This document shows, one piece after another, positions 32,518 to 41,312 of a DNA stretch of 64,000 nucleotides. Origin of the DNA: Roseococcus microcysteis (GTDB lineage: Bacteria; Pseudomonadota; Alphaproteobacteria; Acetobacterales; Acetobacteraceae); NCBI RefSeq assembly GCF_014764365.1, contig NZ_CP061718.1:2248501-2312500 (forward strand), in the 5' to 3' direction. The position numbers and the translations under genes are program-made. The notes beneath the pieces are model-generated. The model did not search any database. It was not told the DNA's origin and saw nothing but the letters and a program-made list of their open reading frames with translations. Each line of letters begins with the position of its first letter. Positions within the stretch are counted from its first letter, which is position 1.

Positions 32518-33062
32518 GCGCGGCCTCCCGTGGGGTCAGTCGCCCAGAGCAGAAGGGCGATGGCATCCGCCTCGTTGTCGTCGGCCGGCGCAAAGCCGCG
32601 GGCCTGGATGGCGGCGACCATCTTCGCCTTGTTGGCGTTGCCCTTGCCGGTGGCGTAGCGCTTGATCGTGCCGACCGGGACGCCCTCGTAGGGGACGTCG
32701 TGCTCCTCGCACCAAGCGGTGAGAATGCCGAGGAAGCCGCCGTAGATGTGCGCCGCGTCGGTGCCGGCGTGGGCGCGGACTTCCTCGAACACGATACGCG
32801 CCACACCGCCGGACAGGGCAGCCACCTCGGCCAACCAGCCGCGGAAGCGGAGGAAGCGCATCCCGCCGCCCTCGAAGCGGGTCGGCTTGAAGGTCATGGT
32901 GCCGGAGGTGATGCCGCCGTCACACGACCGCAGTGCCCATCCGGTGGTGGTGCCGAGATCGAGGGCGAGCACGGCGTGGTGCGCCAGGCTGATCGCGGGC
33001 GGGAGAGCGATGGGCGGGGCGCTTGCATGGGCGGCGGGCATGGTGAGAGTCGCAACTGCCAT
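32514..33062 (-). CDS. RuvC-like Holliday junction resolvase (phage type)
   Basis: A 182-residue RNase H-fold nuclease. The acidic motifs are visible as LALDLGTTTGWAL near residue 34, RIVFEEVRAHAGTDAAHIYG, and DDNEADAIALLL near residue 168, and YATGKGNANKAKMV is typical of the phage RuvC family. It resolves branched DNA before packaging. It ends with a stop overlapping the next start and follows the primase gene in the operon. Confidence 0.9.
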   Translation of the reverse strand: MAVATLTMPAAHASAPPIALPPAISLAHHAVLALDLGTTTGWALRSCDGGITSGTMTFKPTRFEGGGMRFLRFRGWLAEVAALSGGVARIVFEEVRAHAGTDAAHIYGGFLGILTAWCEEHDVPYEGVPVGTIKRYATGKGNANKAKMVAAIQARGFAPADDNEADAIALLLWATDPTGGRA

Positions 33063-33189
33063 GGTGGTCTCCGAGAGGGGATGATCCTGGTGAGGGCGGC
33101 GACGGCGCGGTTCTTGGCGGAGCTCGCCGTCGCTGCCCGGCTTTCAGTCGATTGCCGCCTGGGCGGGCCGGTGCTGTGCGGACGGCGCA

Positions 33190-36135
33190 TCACGGCACGT
33201 CATCCAGCCAGGCTGGGGGACCAGGGGAGGATGGGGAGGGTTGCGCCGCATCCTCCCCGCGATCCTCCCCTCGAAAAACCGAGGTAGAATCAGGGTTCGG
33301 GGAGGATGGGGAGGAAGGGGAGGAAATTCCGGACCCTGGCTTCATGTGTGTGTGCGCGTGCGCGCATGTGTAGGGGGAGGAAAAATCCTCCCCTTCCTCC
33401 CCATCCTCCCCCGGCCCAGGAAAAACCTGGATCGTTGCTAGGTTAGGATTGTCGGAGAATCCTCCCCGACCCTCACCAATCCTCCCCGCCTGCGGTCCGA
33501 CCGGGGAGGAAGGGGAGGATTTTCCGGTGTTGCTTTCCTGAGACGGTGTCAGGCGCCACCGCTGGGCGTTGTGCGAGGCACCGCCGGCCTGGAGACGAAC
33601 GCGCCTGTCGCTGACCTGAAAGACCCGATCTCGCATTTTGCTCAGTGCCCGACCGAGGCGAACGCGCTGTCCGTTTTCATCCTTCGCGCTGATCGGCAGA
33701 GGCGGATCGGCCATCTTGGCGTGCCCGAAGAGATCGCTGGCGCTGACCTCCGCGGTCCCGAAGCGGTCCCACCAGGTCTGCACGAAGGCCCTCCACGCGC
33801 CGCCCTCGCTGTCAGACGCCGCCATCATCTCGTCGAGGTTGCCCAGGAAGCCCTCGATGCTGCCCACCTCCAGCACGCCGCCCAGCGTCTGCGCCCAGAT
33901 CTCGTAGCTGCCGATGCTGCGGCCACCGCGGGGCCGGCCTGCCACGATCCATGCCTGGCATAGGGTGAGGCAGGCCGCGACCAGCCGGCCACGGTTGGCG
34001 CGCACCCACACCATGAGATCGGGGTGGCGGAAGGTGTCGCGGCGCCAGGGCTGGTCGGTGTGCGCGTCGAGCCGGATGCGGACGAGGCGCCGCGCCATCT
34101 CGTTCGAGAAGGTGGGGTTGTTGCCGGTGGCGACCCAGGCGCAACGGATGGGGAGCCGTGTCATCTCGGATTGCCCGAGAATGCGGTCCTCCCAGAAGGG
34201 GGCGGTCAGGGCTGCGGCGAGAGCTGAGCTGTCCAGCTGCTCGCGCAGATTATCGATCAAGATCAGCGAGGGGATCTGCCGCAGCTTGGCGGTGATGCGC
34301 TTGCGCCATTCCTCGTCGTCGCGCCCCTCAGTCATGACGGAGGCGCCGACACCGGTGAGCACGGTGGCGATCACGTCCACCATCAGCGTGGCGCCGGTGC
34401 CGGGTGTGGGCTTCTCGATCAGATGCAGCGGCGTCGGGCCGTCGATCATGGCGCGGAGGAAGCTGAGCAACAGCAGGGACAGGGCGTGGGCGCGCTCGGC
34501 AGTGCTGGTGAAGGGGAAGTCGCCCAGCAGATCATCCAGCAGCAGGGAGCGCGCGGCGGCGATATCCTGCGCCGATGGACGGTCGGGAATGGCTGGCAGG
34601 CGAAAGCCCGTGGTCGGGCGATAGAGCAGGCGGGCGTCGGGGTGGTAGCCCGGTTCGGTGAGCAGCACGCCGCCGCGCCCAAAGACCGGCGTGGTGACGA
34701 TGCCGGCGAGGATGGGCAGTCCGGGATCCGGGGTGGCCAGCAGCGACTTCACCACGCCGGTGGGCGGCGGCGCGGGGATGGCGTCGCCCTTGGCATTGAC
34801 CTTCCGCCACTCCGCCAGCTTGGCCAGCATGTGGCGGAGCCGCTCCTCCGAGACCGTGGCGGCGACGGGCCGCCCCTCATCGTCGGGCGTGACCCAGCTG
34901 GGCAGCCCGCCGAGCCGGAACAGCCAGGGCATGCGGTTGGAAGCGAGGATCGCGCTCCAGGCGCGGTCGGTGGCGCGGCGAAGATTGCCTTCATCGGCGC
35001 GCAGCACCGGCAATGGCGCGGCCGGCTCCTGGAAGCCCAGCGGCAGGTGGCGGCCGGTCTCGTCCTCCGCTGGCGGCGGCGGCGTGGCTGCTGCGCGCAG
35101 GGCGGCGTCTACCAGGGCGGCAATGGCCTCGGGGCCATCGCGGCCCAGCATGTCGTTGAAGTCGTCGCCCTGCTGCGGCGGCCTGGCGATCGCGGCGATG
35201 ATGCCGTTGCGGCGAAGGCGGCCCGCCACCGCGTCCGCGGCGCGAATGCCGGCGCCGGAGGCGTCATGGTCGGCGAGGATGATGATGCGCTGGGCCCCGG
35301 GCGGCAGCTGCACCTGCTCGAGGCCGGAGGTGGAAAGGGTGGCCCAGACCGGTAGCCCTGGGCAGGCTGCCATGACGGCGAGGCCAGTCTCGATGCCCTC
35401 GCAGAGCCCAAGCACGCCAAGCGCGCCGATCGGCGCCAGGCGCACCGCGCCACCACCGACCTTGCCCATCATCATGCGCGGCTTGGGGACATCGGCCTTG
35501 CGGACAGTGTCGCCATCCTGCTGCAGATAGGTGCGATGGAGCGCGATCACCTCGCCGGCGACGTCGCGGACCAAGCCGATCATCGCCAGGTAGCCGGCCT
35601 TGGTCTCGAAGTTCGTCAGATCGGAGTGGAACAGCAGGTCGGTATCGGGCGGCACAGTCAGGCCACGGCCCTGGAGGTAGTGATCGGCGGGCGTGCCGGC
35701 GATCGGCACCGCGTGCTCCCGCACGAAGCCGATTTCGTGCGTCATGTCGCGCTCTGGCTTGCGCGCTGGCGGCGGGTCCTGCCGCGTCGGCGCCTCGCCC
35801 GTCCAACCGACACGCGCCGCAGCCTCGGCAAACAGCAGCCGCCCCGAAAGGCCGGTGCCGTGCTCCAGCGTGCTGAATGGCCCGCCGCCCTGGGCGCCGT
35901 CGAAGTCGTGCCAATCGCCGGCATGGTCGCCGGCCAGCATGATCACGCAGGACCCGGATTGGCGCGGCGGCGCGCCCTGGATGTTGGCCAGCCGCCATTC
36001 ATCGCCCTGGCGCCGCCCATTGGGAAAGAGCCCCGGCACCCAGGCATGGGCGCTGTCGCGCAGGCGGGCACCAATGGCGTCCAGGTCGTAGCGGAAGGAC
36101 GGTGCCGGCGGCGTGGCGTCGTTCAGGTCAATCAT
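33190..36135 (-). CDS. Phage primase with Toprim and P-loop ATPase domains
   Basis: A 981-residue replication protein. The N-terminal quarter is a DNA primase-like region (HYLQGRGLTVPPDTDLLFHS), the Toprim core is at about 235-330 (LGLCEGIETGLAV, then IIILADHDASGAG), and the C-terminal half is a P-loop ATPase (TPGTGATL as Walker A, SLILIDNLREQL as Walker B). It ends in a low-complexity tail with repeated Ser-Ser-Pro and Gly-Glu-Asp stretches coming from DNA repeats. The ATG at 36135 overlaps the stop of the rejoined HNH-like gene (ATGA). The final motif PAWLDDVP may be a partner-binding tail. Confidence 0.88.
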   Translation of the reverse strand: MIDLNDATPPAPSFRYDLDAIGARLRDSAHAWVPGLFPNGRRQGDEWRLANIQGAPPRQSGSCVIMLAGDHAGDWHDFDGAQGGGPFSTLEHGTGLSGRLLFAEAAARVGWTGEAPTRQDPPPARKPERDMTHEIGFVREHAVPIAGTPADHYLQGRGLTVPPDTDLLFHSDLTNFETKAGYLAMIGLVRDVAGEVIALHRTYLQQDGDTVRKADVPKPRMMMGKVGGGAVRLAPIGALGVLGLCEGIETGLAVMAACPGLPVWATLSTSGLEQVQLPPGAQRIIILADHDASGAGIRAADAVAGRLRRNGIIAAIARPPQQGDDFNDMLGRDGPEAIAALVDAALRAAATPPPPAEDETGRHLPLGFQEPAAPLPVLRADEGNLRRATDRAWSAILASNRMPWLFRLGGLPSWVTPDDEGRPVAATVSEERLRHMLAKLAEWRKVNAKGDAIPAPPPTGVVKSLLATPDPGLPILAGIVTTPVFGRGGVLLTEPGYHPDARLLYRPTTGFRLPAIPDRPSAQDIAAARSLLLDDLLGDFPFTSTAERAHALSLLLLSFLRAMIDGPTPLHLIEKPTPGTGATLMVDVIATVLTGVGASVMTEGRDDEEWRKRITAKLRQIPSLILIDNLREQLDSSALAAALTAPFWEDRILGQSEMTRLPIRCAWVATGNNPTFSNEMARRLVRIRLDAHTDQPWRRDTFRHPDLMVWVRANRGRLVAACLTLCQAWIVAGRPRGGRSIGSYEIWAQTLGGVLEVGSIEGFLGNLDEMMAASDSEGGAWRAFVQTWWDRFGTAEVSASDLFGHAKMADPPLPISAKDENGQRVRLGRALSKMRDRVFQVSDRRVRLQAGGASHNAQRWRLTPSQESNTGKSSPSSPVGPQAGRIGEGRGGFSDNPNLATIQVFPGPGEDGEEGEDFSSPYTCAHAHTHMKPGSGISSPSSPSSPNPDSTSVFRGEDRGEDAAQPSPSSPGPPAWLDDVP
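33224..33518. repeat. Cluster of GGGGAGG/CCTCCCC repeats with Z-DNA tract
   Basis: About 15 copies of GGGGAGG or its complement lie in 295 bases inside the 3' end of the primase gene, several spaced nine bases apart (33299, 33308, 33317; and 33387, 33396, 33405). GGGGAGGA at 33374-33381 and TCCTCCCC at 33386-33393 form a perfect hairpin with an AAAA loop. Bases 33343-33372 alternate pyrimidine and purine without a break (CATGTGTGTGTGCGCG... pattern), able to form Z-DNA. Such features are typical of replication origins; it might also simply encode a repetitive peptide. Confidence 0.75.
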
Positions 36136-36343
36136 GTTGCGACAGCTCCGCAATGCGTCAATGCGGCGCATGCGCTGTCCTCCGCCGCCACTGACCGTGC
36201 AGGCGCGTCATTAAAATCAATCCGCGGTCCCGCTAATGCGTCCGCAGCAATCCATGTTGCGCCCCGGATTCGCCATGCTGGCAGACGGCCATGACGCTCC
36301 AGAGAGCGCGCTTGGTCCCGCGCAATGCCGAGCCGCGCCGCCA

Positions 36344-36351
36344 GTTCGGCC
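36344..36351. repeat. Target duplication GTTCGGCC, left copy
   Basis: Eight bases identical to 37737-37744 flank the IS256-type element. An eight-base duplication is what IS256 elements make, so the insertion is intact and recent. Confidence 0.9.
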
Positions 36352-37736
36352 GGTCACGTCCGTCAACGTGGTGGAAAATGGTGATGTGCTTGAGGTGGCC
36401 ACGGCTCAGGCGGCCTTGGGTGGAAGTTGCAGGGTTTCGTTGGTGGGTGGCGGGTTGAGCATCTCGCCCATGGCCTCCACACCCATGTAGCGGTGCTGCA
36501 TCTGCCATTCGTCATTGGCCTCGAGCAGGACGGCGCCGATCAGGCGGATGATTGAGGCTTCGGAGGGAAAGATGCCGACCACGTCGGCGCGGCGCTTCAC
36601 CTCCTTGTTCAGTCGCTCCAGCGGGTTCGTGGAATGCAGCTTGGTCCTGTGCTGGGCCGGGAACGCCATGTAGGCGAGCACGTCGTCGTCGCTGTCGTCC
36701 ATCAGCTTGCCGAGCTTCGGCCAGCGGGGGCGGAGCTGGTCGGCGACATGACGCCAAGTCTGCCGGGCGCTGGCCTGGTCGGGCTGGAGGAAGGCCTGGC
36801 GCAAGGCAGCGGAGGCCATGGACTGCTGGGCCTTGCCGACATGGGCGAGCGCGTTGCGCATCCAGTGCACGCGGCAGCGCTGCCAGGTGGCGCCGAGGAC
36901 GCGGGCGATCGCGGCCTTCAGCCCTTCATGAGCGTCGGAGACGACCAGCTTCACGCCCTTCAGGCCGCGCTTGACCAGGCTCTTGAGGAAGGCGGCCCAG
37001 AAGGTCTCGGCCTCGGAGGGGCCGATGTGCAGGCCGATGATCTCGCGCCGCCCCTCGGCATCACAGGCCACGGCGACTATGGCGGCGACGGAGACGATGC
37101 GGCCGCCCTCGCGCTGGCGCAGGTAGGTGGCGTCCAGCCACAGATACGGCCACTCGCCGGATAGCGGCCGGTCGAGGAAGGCGCCGACCCGCTCATCGAT
37201 GTCCTTGCACAGCTTCGAGACGGTGGATTTCGAGATGCCGGACAGGCCCATCGCCTGCACCAGGTCGTCGACGCGCCGGGTGGAAACCCCGCCGATCCAG
37301 GCTTCCTGGATCACCGCCACCAGGGCCTTCTCCGAGGTCTTCCGCGGCTCCAGGAAGGGCGGGAAGTAGCTGCCCTGCCGGAGCTTCGGGATCCGTAGCT
37401 GCAGCGACCCCAGCCGCGTGTCCAGCGTGCGGTCGCGGAAGCCGTTGCGATAGTTCAGCCGCTCGCCGGTGCGCTCGTGCCGCCCGGCGCCGATCAGGCC
37501 CTCCACATCGGCCTCCATCAGCATCTGCAGCACCGCCTCGGCGACGCTGCGAAGGAAATCACCGTCTCCGGCTTTCGCCAGGAGATCGGCCAGTGGCAGT
37601 CTGTCGTCGGTCATCGGGTCCTCGGTCGGTCAGAGGTGGGAGCTCGCAACTCCACCCTAGCCGCCAGAGCCGATGGCCACCCCAGCCCTACACCCCGGCC
37701 GAAACCGGAATTTCCACCACCTCCACGGACGCTACC
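36352..37736 (-). mobile_element. IS256-family insertion sequence
   Basis: A 1385-base element with imperfect terminal inverted repeats of about 26 bases: left GGTcaCGTCCGTcaAcGTGG (continuing TGGAAA) and right end GGTagCGTCCGTggAgGTGG on the complement, identical at 21 of 26 positions. It is flanked by the target duplication GTTCGGCC and contains one transposase gene. The insertion split an HNH-like phage gene between the helicase and primase genes. Confidence 0.93.
36406..37614 (-). CDS. IS256-family transposase
   Basis: A 402-residue DDE transposase. The first Asp is in LWLDATYLR, the second in [10 protein letters not shown] and the Glu in [15 protein letters not shown], all at the expected order and spacing for IS256. 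The N-terminus ([20 protein letters not shown]) binds the ends. The frame is complete, so the element is likely able to move. Confidence 0.95.
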   Translation of the reverse strand: MTDDRLPLADLLAKAGDGDFLRSVAEAVLQMLMEADVEGLIGAGRHERTGERLNYRNGFRDRTLDTRLGSLQLRIPKLRQGSYFPPFLEPRKTSEKALVAVIQEAWIGGVSTRRVDDLVQAMGLSGISKSTVSKLCKDIDERVGAFLDRPLSGEWPYLWLDATYLRQREGGRIVSVAAIVAVACDAEGRREIIGLHIGPSEAETFWAAFLKSLVKRGLKGVKLVVSDAHEGLKAAIARVLGATWQRCRVHWMRNALAHVGKAQQSMASAALRQAFLQPDQASARQTWRHVADQLRPRWPKLGKLMDDSDDDVLAYMAFPAQHRTKLHSTNPLERLNKEVKRRADVVGIFPSEASIIRLIGAVLLEANDEWQMQHRYMGVEAMGEMLNPPPTNETLQLPPKAA

Positions 37737-37744
37737 GTTCGGCC
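37737..37744. repeat. Target duplication GTTCGGCC, right copy
   Basis: Right-hand partner of 36344-36351, directly after the right end of the IS256 element. It lies within codons of the interrupted gene. Confidence 0.9.
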
Positions 37745-38303
37745 AGGAGCAGTCGGTCCCCTTCGAATGCGTACCATCGCACGCAGCGCCGATTTCGTGC
37801 CTGTACGTTTGGTGGTGCCCACCGGCAGTTACCGGGCTCGTAGTCGCCGCCCGGGTCAATGCGGTCGAGGCTATGACGTGGGCTGGGCCGTGGCCCCATG
37901 TCTCGGAGGAATGCCTCGAAGCTGGATGCCCAATCGGGGCATACGCGAATGCCGCGGCCGCCATAGTGGCGGAAGGAGGCATTCCCTGGATTGCCGCATC
38001 GCTTCTTCGCCGCGCTCCAAGCCAAATACTCGGCGGTTGGCATCTTTCCGGAGGCGCTCCCGTGCCTCGTCGAGCAGTCGTGGGCGAAGCAGCCACAGCT
38101 CCGGCTTCCGCCGACTGGGGCGGTCAAGGCCAGTCGCAGGCTCTGCGAGAGTACCTGCTTCTCAGCGCCGCATGCGCATTTGCAAAGCCAGCGCGGGCGC
38201 GAGCGTGTCGACAGGCGCGCCTCGCACGGAAGCGGGGTGAGTAGCGTCCAGCGACCAACGCGATCGCCTGGGTGCAACTCCTTTATGTTGGAGCCCAGGA
38301 TCC

Positions 38304-39596
38304 TCATTCGACGATCACCAGCCCCCACTCTGCCCGCGTGATGGCGGTGTAGAGCCAGCGGTTGCGATCCTCAGCGGTGCGACTGAGGCCATCGTCAAAC
38401 ACTACGACGGTGGGAAACTGGCTTCCTTGGGCCTTGTGACACGTGATGGCATAGCCCCAGCTGCTTTCGATCAACCCGCGCATTTCACGATAGTCGCGGG
38501 TCAGACGCTCCCGGTCGTAGCGGACGTGATCGTCATAATGGCCCTTGTAGAAGCGATGCCGGCCGGAAATGGCGACGCCATCCTCCGTGGTGATCGTGGC
38601 CGAAAAGGCGAGGTCGCTCTCGTGTCGGATCTCCGCCAGCGACAGGAACATGCCGTTGACCAGGCTCAGGTCGTGGCGGTTCTTGAGGCAGATGAGCTTC
38701 TCGTCCTGACCCGCGGGATAGGGTGCCGGAAAGCCAGCGGCCTGCTTGATCTGGCTGTTGAGCCAGCGCCGCGTGTCGTTGCGGCCGCAGATGACCTGGC
38801 CACCGCGCAGCATTTGCTCGGGCCGCACCGCATTGCGCGGCAGCTTCCAGACATGCGCATCATGCTCGCCGGGCGGGATGTCGATGCCCTGCCGCGCCAT
38901 GGTGGCGAGGCGGATGATGGCGCTCTCGCCGGCCTGGCGATGAATCTCGGTGAGCATGATATCCGGCTTTGCCTCGGTGAAGGCGCCGGTGCCCTTGATG
39001 GGGGGCAGCTGCCCGGGATCGCCCAGCACCAGGATGGGTTTGCCGAAGGCCAGCAGATCGGCGGCCATCTCCGGCCCGACCATCGACACCTCGTCCAGCA
39101 CGATGAGGTCGGCATCACGCACGAGCGATTGCTCGTTCAGCAGAAAAGTCGGCTTGTGGATATCCGCCAGGCGAAGCTGCAGCTTGCTGATCTGCATCTC
39201 CGCGAAGGCGCGTTCGGCAGGTGCCATGCGGCCGAGGCCACGCTGCAGGTCGAGGAGGTCCCGCTCGACGCGGTCGATTTCCTCGGGCGTCGCCTCAGAG
39301 ACGCGATAGATGAGGGAGTGGATGGTGGAGGCAGGCGTGCCCTTGCGGGTCATCACCAGCGCCGCCTTGCCGGTGAAAGCCGCGAAGAGGATGCGACGGC
39401 GCGCCGCATCCTCCTCGTCATCGCCGGCTGCCACGTCGATGCCGATCGCCTGAATGGCGTAGGTGATGACGGTGCTCTTGCCGCTGCCGGCATAGCCGAA
39501 CAGCCGGAACACCTGCTGCTGCTGCGTGCGGTTCTGGAACCAATCCACGATGGCGCGGATGGCGTCTGCTTGTTGGGGAGATGGGGTGAAGCTCAT
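38304..39596 (-). CDS. RecD/Dda-like superfamily 1 helicase
   Basis: A 430-residue ATPase. Motif I GYAGSGKST is at residues 34-42, motif II DLIVLDEVSMVG near 150, the late motif SWGYAITCHKAQGSQFPTVV is the UvrD-like C-terminal signature, and LYTAITRAEWGL near the end is motif VI. These are 5'-3' helicases that assist phage replication and recombination. The start overlaps the stop of the gene upstream (ATGA), and its own stop overlaps the HNH-like gene start. Confidence 0.92.
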   Translation of the reverse strand: MSFTPSPQQADAIRAIVDWFQNRTQQQQVFRLFGYAGSGKSTVITYAIQAIGIDVAAGDDEEDAARRRILFAAFTGKAALVMTRKGTPASTIHSLIYRVSEATPEEIDRVERDLLDLQRGLGRMAPAERAFAEMQISKLQLRLADIHKPTFLLNEQSLVRDADLIVLDEVSMVGPEMAADLLAFGKPILVLGDPGQLPPIKGTGAFTEAKPDIMLTEIHRQAGESAIIRLATMARQGIDIPPGEHDAHVWKLPRNAVRPEQMLRGGQVICGRNDTRRWLNSQIKQAAGFPAPYPAGQDEKLICLKNRHDLSLVNGMFLSLAEIRHESDLAFSATITTEDGVAISGRHRFYKGHYDDHVRYDRERLTRDYREMRGLIESSWGYAITCHKAQGSQFPTVVVFDDGLSRTAEDRNRWLYTAITRAEWGLVIVE

Positions 39597-40280
39597 ACGA
39601 GCTCCCCGCCATTCACCTGGTAATCCTTGATCACGCCACCACGCGCGATATCGCCGACCTCGCATTCGCGGACGAAGACGCGGCGACCATCAGCCAGCGT
39701 ACGCCAGTGCCCGCGGCGAATGTGCCAGCGGGGTGAGGCATGTGAGCCGCTGCGCTCAGCCAGCGCGGATGCGATGATGTGTGGCTGGATGTCGGCGACA
39801 CGATAGTTCCATCCGCGCACGCCATCCTTCGCAAAGGATCGCCGACGCAGTGGCGAGAGTTGATGTTCGGCCAGCGGGGTGGGGATGGAGAGTAGTCCGA
39901 GCGCGCGCCAGACCATGGAGGTCGCGGCTTCAAAGGTCGGCGCGTAGTGGTTCGGGTCCTGCTCCTTCGGGTGGCCCATGACTTCGGCCAGACCGTTGGG
40001 CAGGAATTCCACTGCGGCCATCAGGTCGCTCCAGCAATTCCGCTCTGGGAGAAAGCGGAACAGGCAGCTATCGACGCCTGCCTCGGTGGCACGTGCATAG
40101 GAGGCGAGACATGCCTCCGGCTCATCAGGATCCTGAAGTTCAAAGATGCAGTGCGGGTGCGGCAGCTTGAGCGTGCCGCCCAGGTTGCTGGTGGCGAGCC
40201 GCTCAACATCGTCCGAGTTGAAGCGGCGACTATCTGGAAAGATGTAGATCGGGGCGGTAGCGACCGCCTTGGCATCGATC

Positions 40281-40283
40281 TCA
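40281..40283. repeat. Target duplication TCA, left copy
   Basis: Together with 41228-41230 this is a three-base direct repeat bordering the IS5-type element, matching a TNA target. Rejoining across it restores a reading frame, which supports the borders. Confidence 0.75.
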
Positions 40284-41227
40284 GAGCCCATCCGGAAAGG
40301 AATTGAATCGTCTGAATCGGATGTGATTCTCTGGTCCTACGGACGGTTCGCGGGAGCAGACGGATGGCGTGGACGGCGGAGCATCGACGTGCGGCGGATC
40401 GGCGCGGGCTGCGTTACCCCTCTGACCTGACGGATGCGGAATGGGCGCTGGTGGCGCCGCTGATCCGACCCGCGAAGCACGGAGGCAGGCCGCGCAGGGT
40501 GGATGTGCGCGAGGTGCTGAACGCGGTGTTCTATGTGCTCTCGACCGGCTGCCAGTGGAGCGCGCTGCCGAAGGACCTGCCGCCGAAGAGCACGGTGTGG
40601 GACTACTTCTCGCGCTGGGAGTGGGAAGGGACCATCGAGCGCCTGCACCACGTGCTCTTTGTCGCGGTGCGCGAGCAGGCAGGCCGTGAGGCCAGCCCTA
40701 CGACGGCGATCATCGACAGCCAGACGGCAAAGGCGGCGCAAAAGGGGGCTCTACGCTTGATCCGTCCGGCTATGACGCGGGCAAGAAGATCGTCGGCCGC
40801 AAGCGTCACCTGCTGACCGATACGCTGGGCTTGCTGCTCGGTGTGGTTGTTCACCCAGCCAGCGTGCAAGACCGCGACGGCGCCGAGCCGCTGCTGCGCC
40901 AGGCGCGCAGGCTGTTCCCCTTTGTCGAGCGCATCATCGGCGATGCGGGCTATGGGGGCCGAAGATGGCTGCTGTCGTTGCCCGCACCGGATTGTGGAAG
41001 ATGGAGATCGTCCGCCGCTGCGACAGGCACAAATTCGTCGTGCTGCCGAAGCGCTGGATCGTGGAGCGCACCATCGGCTGGATCAGCCGCAACCGACGGC
41101 TGGCCCGCGATTTCGAGCGCCACTGCCGTATCGCTGCCGCCTTCGTGCGCATGGCCATGATCCGCATCATGCTTCGGCGTCTGGCCCCAAGACGCTCAGC
41201 GTGAAAGCAAACTTCCCGGATGGGCTG
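40284..41227 (+). mobile_element. IS5-family insertion sequence (IS427-like), decayed
   Basis: A 944-base element with imperfect ends: GAGCCCATCCGGAAAG at the left and the complement of CTTCCCGGATGGGCTG at the right, 14 of 16 matching, flanked by TCA. Its transposase needs one frameshift to be read and has a further base loss. It split the first exon-like part of a replication-operon gene. Confidence 0.88.
40364..41204 (+). pseudogene. IS5-family transposase with two frame breaks
   Basis: Frame 1 (40364-40816) carries LRYPSDLTDAEWALVAPLIR and the first Asp in AIIDSQT. A slippery A AAG GGG at 40741-40747 would shift to the second frame ([31 protein letters not shown], second Asp in IIGDAGYGG), as in IS427-type elements. 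Then near 40963 one base is missing (GGGGGCCGAAG where GGGGGCCCGAAG is expected), and a third frame carries [12 protein letters not shown] and the Glu region [20 protein letters not shown]. The last break looks like true decay. Confidence 0.85.
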
Positions 41228-41230
41228 TCA
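41228..41230. repeat. Target duplication TCA, right copy
   Basis: Partner of 40281-40283. It lies right after the IS5-type right end and within the ancestral codon series of the split gene. Confidence 0.75.
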
Positions 41231-41312
41231 CACCAAAAGCGATGTGCATGACGAAGGACATGACGCTTCAAGCTGAAGGCAAGGGGCATCATGCGCGAGG
41301 AGGTGGCAGGCG

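Larger units (their letters stand above)
36132..38307 (-). pseudogene. HNH-like phage protein interrupted by IS256 element
   Basis: The 5' part (37737-38307) encodes CGCFAHDCSTRHG, the conserved HYGGRGIRVCPDW and DRIDPGGDYEPGNCRWA, a phage protein related to HNH/AP2-linked families, and breaks at GDRLLLAE. After removing the IS and one target copy, the frame goes straight on at 36347 (ELAARLGIARDQARSLERHG, a helix-turn-helix-like tail) to a stop at 36132, which overlaps the primase ATG. The restored protein would have about 260 residues. The start at 38307 overlaps the helicase stop (ATGA). Both joins support a single ancestral gene coupled to its neighbours; it is now broken. Confidence 0.85.

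Noticed and set aside
33224-33518. CRISPR array
   Set aside because: Repeat units are 7-9 bases, in both orientations and inside a coding gene; there are no spacers of constant size.
36236-36508. Small genes at the left end of the IS256 element
   Set aside because: They straddle the IS end and the split gene; the frame that continues the interrupted gene explains the region better.
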